DNA from: Gammaproteobacteria bacterium CG22_combo_CG10-13_8_21_14_all_40_8
GTDB taxonomy: Bacteria; Pseudomonadota; Gammaproteobacteria; Enterobacterales; GCA-002770795
Length of the DNA stretch: 7,244 nucleotides
Direction of reading: 5' to 3'
NCBI GenBank assembly: GCA_002770795.1
Contig: PCTP01000184.1
Span: 618 to 7,861, forward strand
The stretch's first letter is position 1. Each line of letters opens with the position of its first letter. The position numbers and the translations under genes are program-made. Below, in pieces: positions 1 through 5,692 of the stretch. Below the pieces are notes generated by a model, which worked only from the letters and a program-made list of their open reading frames with translations, was not told the DNA's origin and did no database searches.

Positions 1-1334
1 TTAAATGGTGCAACGCCCATATTCATCAGACGGGTCAATGTTTCAGGGGCACTATTGGTATGGAGAGTGGATAATACCAAGTGACCAGTTTGAGCGGCTT
101 TCATGGCGATTTCAGCAGTTTCTAAGTCACGAATCTCTCCTACCAGAATAACATCGGGATCTTGACGTAAAAAGGCTCTGAGTGCTGAAGCAAAAGTGAG
201 CCCTGCTGTATTATTGATTTGAACCTGATTGACCCCAGATAAGTTAATCTCCACAGGATCTTCAGCGGTTGAAATATTTGTTTCGGAGTCATTGAGAATA
301 TTGACGCCTGTATAGAGTGACACTGTTTTACCACTACCAGTAGGGCCAGTCACTAAAATCATGCCTTGAGGATTAGACAGTGCTTCAAGATAACGTTCCT
401 TTTGAATGGCTTCGTAGCCCAAAACATCAATCCCCATTTGTGCGCTGGAGGAATCCAATATCCGCATGACTATTTTTTCGCCAAATAAAGTGGGTAAACT
501 ACTTACACGAAAATCAATGGATTTGGTCTTAGAGAGCTTCATTTTGACCCGACCATCTTGGGGTAAACGCTTTTCAGCAATGTTTAGCTTAGACATCACC
601 TTCAATCGAGCCGAAATTCTCCCTGCTAAATTAACAGGGGGGGCAGCAACCTCCTCAAGGATCCCGTCAATTCTAAAACGCACACGGTACGATCTTTCAT
701 AGGGTTCAAAATGTAAGTCGGATGCCCCTTTATTAATGGCATCTAGAAGCAATTTATTGACAAAACGAACCACTGGAGCATCGTCCGATGAAGGGTCAGT
801 CTCATCATTTTTATTCTCTTCCTCAGTACTGAGCTCCAAGTTCTCAAGATCTGAATCACTAAAATCTGAAGCAAAGGATGCATTATCTTTCTCTTCTGTA
901 ATGCTTTTTATGAGTTTAGAAAGCTTATCATCTTCAACAATGACGGCATCTGTAGTGATTCCCGTGTTAAACCGTATTTCTTCTAAAGCCGCTGCGTTAG
1001 TGGGATCAGAGAGCGCAATAAATAATCGATTCCCTCTTTTAAACAATGGAACAGCATTATGTTTCTTAATTAACTGAGTTGAAATAAGTTCCATCGGAAG
1101 AGATGTCGAATCAAAGGCGTTTAAATCGAAAATAGGCGAACCAAATTCCGTTGCAGCAAGCACTGCAATAGCGCCAGGTGCTAGCACATCGTGCTGAACC
1201 AGATAGCTTACAAAGGGGATTTTTTGTTCTTTAGCCGCTTTGTAGGCATCAATAACAACTTGCTCTTCCAATAATCCAGAAAGAACAACATGCCGGGCTA
1301 AGCCTGTAAGAGAAATGGAGTTATGCGGAACCAT
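1..1334 (-). CDS. pilB: Type IV pilus assembly ATPase PilB (GspE/PulE family), 3' end cut by window edge
   Basis: This is the cytoplasmic hexameric ATPase that powers type IV pilus extension. The minus strand reads 444 codons without a stop from an ATG at 1334 and leaves the window in frame. An N-terminal MshEN-like domain (about residues 10-150) is followed by a very acidic linker (about 148-185, rich in D, E and S) and then the ATPase core. Core motifs are all present: Walker A GPTGSGKT (330-337, Lys336), Asp box STAEDPVE (355-362), Walker B DPDVILVGE (392-400) and His box TGHLVLSTLHTN (416-427). PilB proteins are usually about 570 residues, so roughly 125 are missing, including the C-terminal zinc-binding cysteine region. 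No good Shine-Dalgarno precedes the ATG. PilB is preferred over GspE or MshE because of the N-terminal style and the start of the protein, but the pilC/pilD neighbours that would settle it lie outside the window. The reading frame looks intact. Confidence 0.93.
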   Translation of the reverse strand, partial: MVPHNSISLTGLARHVVLSGLLEEQVVIDAYKAAKEQKIPFVSYLVQHDVLAPGAIAVLAATEFGSPIFDLNAFDSTSLPMELISTQLIKKHNAVPLFKRGNRLFIALSDPTNAAALEEIRFNTGITTDAVIVEDDKLSKLIKSITEEKDNASFASDFSDSDLENLELSTEEENKNDETDPSSDDAPVVRFVNKLLLDAINKGASDLHFEPYERSYRVRFRIDGILEEVAAPPVNLAGRISARLKVMSKLNIAEKRLPQDGRVKMKLSKTKSIDFRVSSLPTLFGEKIVMRILDSSSAQMGIDVLGYEAIQKERYLEALSNPQGMILVTGPTGSGKTVSLYTGVNILNDSETNISTAEDPVEINLSGVNQVQINNTAGLTFASALRAFLRQDPDVILVGEIRDLETAEIAMKAAQTGHLVLSTLHTNSAPETLTRLMNMGVAPF

Positions 1335-1354
1335 AGTGATCAATTTTAATTTCT

Positions 1355-1363
1355 ATTATATCA
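1355..1363 (-). promoter_or_regulatory. Candidate extended -10 promoter for pilB
   Basis: Read on the minus strand, this is TGATATAAT: a perfect TATAAT box (1355-1360) preceded by TGN, the extended -10 motif of sigma-70 promoters. The box lies about 20 bp upstream of the pilB ATG. The hexamer 17 bp further upstream reads TCCTCC, a poor -35, which is typical where an extended -10 compensates. The predicted transcript would start near 1348, leaving a leader of about 14 nt without an evident Shine-Dalgarno. Pilus genes in related bacteria can also use sigma-54; I saw no -24/-12 element here. Confidence 0.45.
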
Positions 1364-1507
1364 AGTATATAGCTGATGGAGGAAAAAGCAATAATAGGAT
1401 GAGTTATCTTGGGATTAGTCGTAGACTATAACTAAAAGATACCCAATGATCTTAATGTCGTTTACACTCCATATAAATTGAAGCTGAAGACCATATGACG
1501 ATTTGTT

Positions 1508-1780
1508 TTATTTTCTAATCGCTCTCCATATTTTCGCTATACCCTCTTCAAGGGATACTTTAGGGAGCCAATTTAGCTGATGTTGTATCTTTTTTGTATC
1601 AAGAATGATTTTATTAACATCTACATTCCTTCTATCAAGGTATTCAATAGAGAAGGGTTGTTTACAGACTTTTCTAGCAATATCAATAACCTCATTAATG
1701 GAATATCCTTTCCCATACCCTAAATTATAGGTTGAACTATCCACTGGATTTTTAATTGCCATCAAAATAGCGGATACCAG
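1508..1780 (-). pseudogene. C-terminal remnant of an NAD-dependent nucleotide-sugar epimerase/dehydratase (GalE-like)
   Basis: About 90 codons remain, ending at a TAA (1508-1510). The frame is open back to a stop near 1781 and contains the typical C-terminal end of extended short-chain dehydrogenase epimerases: STYNLGYGKGYSINEVI, then a double-Arg sugar-nucleotide-binding segment (LDRRNVDVN), and the closing signature LNWLPKVSLEEGI followed by IW. Full-length members are about 310-340 residues, so the Rossmann domain with GxxGxxG, the YxxxK catalytic pair and most of the substrate pocket is gone. Family similarity seems to reach back to about VSAILMAI (near 1775), then stops abruptly where the ISKra4-like transposase fragment begins. 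No ribosome binding site fits an internal start, so it is probably not expressed as a functional protein. It may be what is left of a UDP-sugar 4-epimerase from an older version of the polysaccharide cluster. The exact substrate cannot be told. Confidence 0.8.
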
Positions 1781-2154
1781 TTAATCGCAATGGCTATAGT
1801 CATCGTAATAAAAAAAGCCAGTTTCCACTTGATGCCGAGCTCAATCTACCTAAAGATAAATATTCGGACGGTCTCAGGTATCGCGTAGCGAAAGAAGTTA
1901 TCCGGGGTTCATTCTATGATAGGGTTGAAGCCATCGATACCACAACTGGCGGTCATGTGCCTAAGTGTCAGTTTTTGGGTTTAACTCAAGATGTCGCCCA
2001 GGATTTTGAAGCATTTTACCAGAAAAACCCTTATCAACAGAAAGAGGAAACTGCTGATCTTCTGGTGTTGAATTTTGACGGCAAAGGCATTGTCATGCGT
2101 CATAATAGCCTCAGAGAATGCACTAAAAAAACGGCCAAAAAGAACAAGGAATAA
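1771..2154 (+). pseudogene. Internal fragment of an ISKra4-family-like transposase
   Basis: The plus-strand frame is open from 1771 (after a TAG at 1768) to the TAA at 2152-2154. It reads as an internal piece of a transposase that I recognise as ISKra4-like. Recognisable blocks are NRNGYSHRNKKS, LDAELNLPKDKYSDGLRYRV, EAIDTTTGGHVPK, the AQDFEAFY block, and LLVLNFDGKGIVMR, where the Asp after NF is a candidate for the first acidic residue of the DDE site. The C-terminal half with the remaining catalytic residues is absent, and so is the N-terminal end. The only internal start is a GTG at 1957, which lacks a convincing ribosome site, so this is a remnant and not a gene. It joins the epimerase remnant on the left and an oppositely oriented transposase remnant on the right. 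The IS family name rests on recalled family sequence and not on a search. Confidence 0.72.
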
Positions 2155-2445
2155 TATCGAGAATTGTATCGAGGACATCCCTTAGCTGCGAACCCTTTGG
2201 AATATTCTCTACCCCAAATAAATTACGTAAGTTGTTCCGACCTTGCTTTTTCTCCACCCGCTTCTGAAATTGAAGCAATGATGGATCCTGAAAATACATT
2301 CAAGCAAAGCTTCCGCATCCCGTTAAAGCCCCTTGCCTACTTCCATGTAGGTAAAGACGCTCATCAGGATTTCGTTGTAACTGAAATCACATTTGCCTTG
2401 CTGGCGAGGATCAGCGATTTGATTGAAATGCGAAGATACAGCCTA
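2155..2445 (-). pseudogene. Broken N-terminal fragment of a DDE transposase (IS4-superfamily-like)
   Basis: The minus strand encodes, in pieces, the N-terminal region common to many DDE transposases: FNQIADPRQQGKCDFSYNEILM (encoded about 2365-2431), then DPSLLQFQKRVEKKQGRNN and LRNLFGVENIPKGSQLRDVLD (encoded about 2165-2285). The two parts are in different frames, separated by a 50-bp insertion at 2309-2358. Removing exactly those 50 bp joins them into one frame that reads ILMSFA, stop, MYFQDPSLLQ. The remaining TGA replaces a single codon, and another stop (TAG) lies near 2441. Similarity ends near 2155, at the join with the ISKra4-like fragment; the catalytic domain is missing. The opposite strand shows an open frame at 2164-2487 (TTG start), but that is a shadow of this fragment. 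The IS family is not certain. Confidence 0.72.
2309..2358. repeat. 50-bp hairpin-bearing insertion inside the transposase remnant
   Basis: This stretch interrupts the transposase reading frame, and its removal restores it. It is flanked by the direct repeat GCT (2309-2311 and 2359-2361), compatible with a short target duplication or simply chance at 3 bp. It contains a hairpin, CCTAC (2336-2340), loop TTCCAT, GTAGG (2347-2351). Short palindromes of the ACATGGA-type inserted in or between genes are known from several gammaproteobacteria, so this may be one copy of a dispersed mini-element. No second copy of the hairpin was seen in this window. Confidence 0.5.
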
Positions 2446-2489
2446 AGTCAAACTCGAAAATCCCAGGTGCTTTTTTTCTTTGAGTAGTA

Positions 2490-2833
2490 TTTTCAAGTGT
2501 GCTAAACCAAATTGATTGCAGTTATTGTTTTTGATCTGATCAGTATTTTTAGGAAAAGTTCAATTTATTTGAAAATATATCTTAAAAAAGAGAAAAAAGT
2601 GATAAATGGAGCGAAAACTATTTTTATGGGACGCTTAAGCCCTTTCGTTTAGGGTGGATTAGTTTTGCCGAGAATTGCTGTGACTTATGGTGTAATAAGT
2701 AGTAGCATTTAATCTATATCTATAAGCATAGATGGCCTGTTTATTTATCAAAGAGGAATAGGTTGAGGAAAAAGTTAATGCCATTTTATTTCAGGCTTTG
2801 AGACAGATGATTGATAAATCTGTAGAGAAAAAC
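2490..2833. other. AT-rich intergenic region upstream of the first glycosyltransferase
   Basis: No gene is supported here. The left end probably holds the outer edge of the broken transposase copy. Visible elements are a weak hairpin CCCT/AGGG (about 2641-2654), a candidate extended -10 at 2688-2696, and a small perfect hairpin ATCTAT-AAGC-ATAGAT at 2718-2733. There is also a good Shine-Dalgarno-like AAGAGGA near 2751-2757, standing 5-6 nt before a TTG that opens a frame of only 12 codons (2763-2801). That short frame may be a leader peptide, or the leftover start of a lost gene. Confidence 0.5.
2688..2696 (+). promoter_or_regulatory. Candidate extended -10 promoter for the glycosyltransferase cluster
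   Basis: TGGTGTAAT combines a TGN extension with TGTAAT (5 of 6 to TATAAT). The best nearby -35 is TTGCCG at 2665-2670, but the 20-bp spacing is too long for a strong promoter, so the extended -10 would have to carry it. It would give a leader of roughly 130 nt before the glycosyltransferase ATG at 2834, including the small hairpin at 2718-2733. Confidence 0.28.
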
Positions 2834-4033
2834 ATGAAAATACTGATAACAGCCACCACATATCCCACATCTTCAATCGATAACCAGCCTCAATTTGTTC
2901 ACAATTTAGCCAAGGAGTTGGCTAGTAGTTTCGAAGTGCATGTATTGGTTCCTCGAGCTGGAGATTTAGGCGCATTGAATGAGAGGATTGATGGTGTTCA
3001 TATTATTAGATATCCCTATTTTTTCAAAAAGTTTGAAACTTTGGCTTATGGTAGTGGAATATTAGAGAATTTAAAGAAAAATCGTTGGAATTACGCCCTG
3101 ATCCCATTTCTTGTGCTATCACAATGGTTTTTTGTGATAAAGATAGTAAGAAAATATCAAATACAAGCAATCAATGCTCACTGGATAATACCCCAAGGCA
3201 TTATCGCGATCTTAGCTAAGATCTTTCTGAAAGAGAAACCCAAACTTATCATCACCTCACATGGTGCAGATTTATTTGCGCTAAATGGAGGAATACTTAA
3301 GAAAATAAAGAGTTGGGTTATCAATAAAGCGGATATTTTCACTGTGGTAAGTATGGCCATGAAGAATTATTGTCGGAGAGAGTTACATATTAACAACTCT
3401 GATTCTATAGTCGTTCGGTCAATGGGGGTTGATTTAGAAAAGCTATTCATTAAGAAAACTAGGTTTGAAGATCGTGAGAATGTCATTTTTGTTGGACGTT
3501 TGGTCGAAAAAAAAGGACTTTTTGTATTAATCGAGGCGGCAAGAATTTTGAAACAAAGAAAACGGAATCTTAAAATAAGTATCGTTGGTAGTGGACGGTT
3601 GTTGGAACAGTTAGAAAAGCTGGTTAAAGAATATCAACTATCGTCATTCGTGGTTTTTTTGGGAGTGAAAAGTCAAATTCAAATAGCAGACCTTTTGAAT
3701 CAACATAAAGTATTTATTATGCCCTCAATAATTGGTACTGATGGAGATCAAGAGGGGCTTGGACTGGTTGCCGTGGAGGCAATGGGGTGTGGGTGTGCTG
3801 TTCTAGTTTCTAATTTAGCGGCAGTGAAAGATGTTGTGAAGGATGGACAGAATGGTGTAATGTTTGAAGCAGGAGACAGCTTGGCTTTAGCGAATAATTT
3901 GGAAAAGTTATTGATAGATGACGAGCTATGTAAACGACTTTCAGAAGTAGGACATGATTTCGTGAAATCAGAGTTTGATTGGTCTGTAGTAGGTAATGAA
4001 TATCGAAGATTATTAAAACTCTTAGTTACCTAA
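2834..4033 (+). CDS. Glycosyltransferase family 4 (GT-B fold), likely surface polysaccharide assembly
   Basis: This is a 399-residue retaining GT4 glycosyltransferase, expected to move a sugar from a nucleotide donor to a lipid-linked oligosaccharide at the inner face of the cytoplasmic membrane. The N-terminal domain opens MKILITATTYP and includes a hydrophobic, aromatic segment at about 85-105 that may touch the membrane, and HGADLF at about 143-148. The donor-binding domain has VGRLVEKKG (from about 219), the VGSG loop, and the hallmark EX7E motif EGLGLVAVE with Glu307 and Glu315. Length is normal for the family. The frame continues upstream to a TTG at 2798 and an ATG at 2807, but the ATG at 2834 is chosen because the family start MKIL follows it and AGAG lies 5 nt upstream. 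A 400-bp gap separates it from the next gene, so cotranscription is uncertain. Donor and acceptor cannot be read from sequence. Confidence 0.9.
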   Translation: MKILITATTYPTSSIDNQPQFVHNLAKELASSFEVHVLVPRAGDLGALNERIDGVHIIRYPYFFKKFETLAYGSGILENLKKNRWNYALIPFLVLSQWFFVIKIVRKYQIQAINAHWIIPQGIIAILAKIFLKEKPKLIITSHGADLFALNGGILKKIKSWVINKADIFTVVSMAMKNYCRRELHINNSDSIVVRSMGVDLEKLFIKKTRFEDRENVIFVGRLVEKKGLFVLIEAARILKQRKRNLKISIVGSGRLLEQLEKLVKEYQLSSFVVFLGVKSQIQIADLLNQHKVFIMPSIIGTDGDQEGLGLVAVEAMGCGCAVLVSNLAAVKDVVKDGQNGVMFEAGDSLALANNLEKLLIDDELCKRLSEVGHDFVKSEFDWSVVGNEYRRLLKLLVT

Positions 4034-4042
4034 CGAGAATAG

Positions 4043-4067
4043 TGGCTAAAAAACAATGAGTTAGCCA
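4043..4067. other. Stem-loop just downstream of the first glycosyltransferase
   Basis: TGGCTAA (4043-4049) and TTAGCCA (4061-4067) form a perfect 7-bp stem with an 11-nt loop, 9 bp after the glycosyltransferase stop codon. The position suits a terminator, but the sequence that follows on the plus strand is A-rich (AATAAAAAA), not a T tract, and the stem is AT-rich. It may be an mRNA 3'-end stabiliser or a weak termination site. It is not a textbook intrinsic terminator. Confidence 0.35.
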
Positions 4068-4096
4068 AATAAAAAATCATATTTATCACTACAGAA

Positions 4097-4280
4097 GATG
4101 TGCAACCTCTTTCAGCAAGGACAGGTTTTAGACCTCAACCTTTAGGCCAGAAGTGTGCAGCAACCGAAGCTTCGCAATGCGAAGCAGGCAGAAAAGCGGG
4201 TGAAGCCGGGCAAGAAGGCGCATTGGTTTGGGAGAGTACAGACCTCTTCCAAACCGCGTGGAGTGCGCATGCACGACATC
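4097..4280. repeat. GC-rich structured noncoding element, possible MITE-like repeat or IS remnant
   Basis: About 54% of bases 4101-4280 are G or C, well above the AT-rich flanks. The element holds a near-perfect palindrome, GCTTCGCAATGCGAAGC (4169-4185; 8-bp arms, 1-nt centre). It also holds a long hairpin with arms GGTTTGGGAGAG (4225-4236) and CTCTTCCAAACC (4244-4255), 11 of 12 Watson-Crick plus one G-T wobble, enclosed by GCGCA and TGCGC. Weakly matching ends are GATGTGCA (4097-4104) and TGCACGACATC (4270-4280). Open frames of 91 codons (plus, 4100-4375) and 68 codons (minus, 4128-4334) cross it, but neither resembles a protein family and both run out into AT-rich flank, so neither is called. 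An imported mobile mini-element, a decayed IS end or a structured RNA are all possible. Confidence 0.45.
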
Positions 4281-4386
4281 CTTATTGCTTGCCAATAATA
4301 TCCAGTTTGGACATGGAAAAATTTTTGATATCAAAGAATATAAGTGAAGGAAAATATGTTACCTCTGCGATTTGAAGGAATTTATT

Positions 4387-4415
4387 TTGCGAAAAAAAAG
4401 AGCAACACTGATAAT
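4387..4415 (+). promoter_or_regulatory. Candidate sigma-70 promoter for the second glycosyltransferase
   Basis: TTGCGA (4387-4392, 4 of 6) and GATAAT (4410-4415, 5 of 6) are separated by 17 bp, the ideal spacing. Transcription would start near 4422, only about 12 nt before the ATG at 4434, which leaves room for just a weak GAAAG ribosome site (4423-4427). If it is used, this gene does not depend on read-through across the GC-rich element. Confidence 0.35.
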
Positions 4416-4433
4416 GTTAGTTGAAAGTTTGAA

Positions 4434-5522
4434 ATGAAAGTTGTCTTACTTTGCAAGCGCTATTATACCAACAAGGATCTTTTGGCAGATCAATTTGGGC
4501 GTAACTTTGAACTGCCTAAAGGATTAAGGGAAAACGGACATGAAGTAATGGTTCTAGCTCTAGACTATAAGGGAAAAAAAATTGAATGCTTAACAATTTC
4601 TGGTGTGCTCTACCTGTCATTGCCTATTTTCAGTTTTTTAGTATTTAATAGTGTGATTGAAGCGAAGAAACAAATTAAGATGTTTAAACCAACGCATGTA
4701 ATTAGTAGCGGTGATAGTCATATTGGTTATGTGGGGTTGCTTTTGGCGAGGATGAGCAAGGCTAAATCTATCTTTGATGTTTATGATTATTACCCTTCCT
4801 TCGGTAGTAATAGATTTCCATTTATGAAAAAAATGTTTCATCATACGCTTCGAAATGTTGATCTTGTTTTGTGTGCCAGTAGAAATCTCGTGACTTATAC
4901 ATCAAAATTTGCATCAAATATTCTGATGATAGAAAACGGTGTTGATACGAATAAGTTTAAAGTTCTGGATAAGACAAGTTGTCGAAAAGAATTAGATTTG
5001 GGATTAGACGAGATAATAATTGGTTATTTTGGTTCTATGGAACCGATGCGTGGTGTCGAGTATCTTATTAAGGCCTGTGAAAGTCTAAGGCAACATTTTC
5101 CTGAGTTGAAATTGCTAATTGCTGGAAAAGCTTCAAGGCATATCAAGCTCAAATCGGAGTGGATAGATTATCGCGGTCAAGTAGATCAAGATCAAGTTGT
5201 AAAAATGATTAATGCCTCTAATGTGGTCGCTATCCCATATTTGTCCAGTCCGTTGGTTGATTATGGTAACTCCTGTAAGATAGGAGAGTATTTGGCTTGC
5301 CAGGTTCCTATCGTGGCAACGTCAGTAGCTAATCTCAGCTTAAATTATCACGATGTCATTAATGAAATACCCCTTGCCATTTGTGAATCTGGAAATGCTA
5401 AGGCGCTTGCAAAAGTGATAATTTATCAGATCGAAACAAAAAAATTGGCATCATATCCCGAACGTATCAATTGGTCTCGTTTAACGGAAAAACTGGAAAT
5501 GGCATTACTTAAATTGAGCTAA
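4434..5522 (+). CDS. Glycosyltransferase, GT4-like (GT-B fold)
   Basis: This 362-residue protein has two Rossmann-like domains of GT-B glycosyltransferases and probably adds one sugar to the same surface glycan. The N-terminal acceptor domain starts MKVVLLCKRYYTNKD and includes FDVYDYYP. The hinge shows IENGVDTNKF (Asn168-Gly169-Val170-Asp171), a typical GT4 segment, and the donor domain begins GYFGSMEPMRGVEYLI (from 197). The late motif is GNSCKIGEYLACQVPIVAT, with Glu285 in the place of the second Glu of EX7E. The first Glu is missing: the residue eight before Glu285 is Tyr277, next to Asp276. This variation is seen in some GT4 subgroups, so it does not show that the enzyme is inactive. Length is normal. 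The ATG is preceded by a weak GAAAG site. The stop is followed by a 170-bp AT-rich gap before rfbF. Donor and linkage are unknown. Confidence 0.85.
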   Translation: MKVVLLCKRYYTNKDLLADQFGRNFELPKGLRENGHEVMVLALDYKGKKIECLTISGVLYLSLPIFSFLVFNSVIEAKKQIKMFKPTHVISSGDSHIGYVGLLLARMSKAKSIFDVYDYYPSFGSNRFPFMKKMFHHTLRNVDLVLCASRNLVTYTSKFASNILMIENGVDTNKFKVLDKTSCRKELDLGLDEIIIGYFGSMEPMRGVEYLIKACESLRQHFPELKLLIAGKASRHIKLKSEWIDYRGQVDQDQVVKMINASNVVAIPYLSSPLVDYGNSCKIGEYLACQVPIVATSVANLSLNYHDVINEIPLAICESGNAKALAKVIIYQIETKKLASYPERINWSRLTEKLEMALLKLS

Positions 5523-5604
5523 TACTTTGGTTACAGAGAGCTATGGTGATTAGACATGAATTTTTCAAGAATTGAATGCAAATTGTATATTCTTTAGATA
5601 TTCA

Positions 5605-5634
5605 TTAACAGGTATTATCAATATATACTATATT
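5605..5634 (+). promoter_or_regulatory. Candidate promoter for rfbFG
   Basis: TTAACA (5605-5610, 5 of 6 to TTGACA) and TATATT (5629-5634, 5 of 6 to TATAAT) stand 18 bp apart within a very AT-rich 170-bp gap. Transcription would start near 5641, giving a leader of about 50 nt ahead of rfbF. The AT-richness makes chance matches likely. AT-rich promoters of polysaccharide genes are also frequent targets of H-NS-like silencing, which is only an inference here. Confidence 0.35.
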
Positions 5635-5680
5635 TTGAATTGTTAATGTTTATATCTATTGAGAAAATTACTTATAGCAA

Positions 5681-5687
5681 AAGGCGG
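5681..5687 (+). promoter_or_regulatory. Ribosome binding site deciding the GTG start of rfbF
   Basis: AAGGCGG lies 5 nt before the GTG at 5693, the best Shine-Dalgarno among the rightward genes, and it supports GTG as the start codon. The wider string GGCGGTAATCGTG (5683-5695) resembles the RfaH-recruiting ops element (GGCGGTAGCGTG) but has a changed and lengthened middle, and it overlaps the start codon instead of lying in a leader. Confidence 0.6.
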
Positions 5688-5692
5688 TAATC

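Noticed and set aside
466..1077. Plus-strand open frames at 466-702 and 736-1077
   Set aside because: They lie antisense within the intact pilB reading frame, and their Ser-rich products are typical antisense shadows.
1402..1447. Inverted repeats TATCTT/AAGATA and TTGGG/CCCAA upstream of pilB
   Set aside because: The pairs are interleaved and not nested, so they cannot form one stem, and each is short enough to occur by chance.
2164..2487. Open frame of 107 codons on the plus strand starting at a TTG
   Set aside because: The opposite strand encodes clear, though broken, transposase sequence across the same bases. The plus-strand product resembles no family, and the frame crosses the 50-bp insertion by chance.
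4043..4067. Intrinsic terminator after the first glycosyltransferase
   Set aside because: A 7-bp stem is present, but an A-rich run follows where a T tract would be required on the plus strand. It is kept only as a stem-loop.
4100..4375. Open frames across the GC-rich element (plus 4100-4375, minus 4128-4334)
   Set aside because: Neither has a ribosome site or family-like sequence. Their length is explained by the high GC content and palindromic structure, and both run into AT-rich flank.
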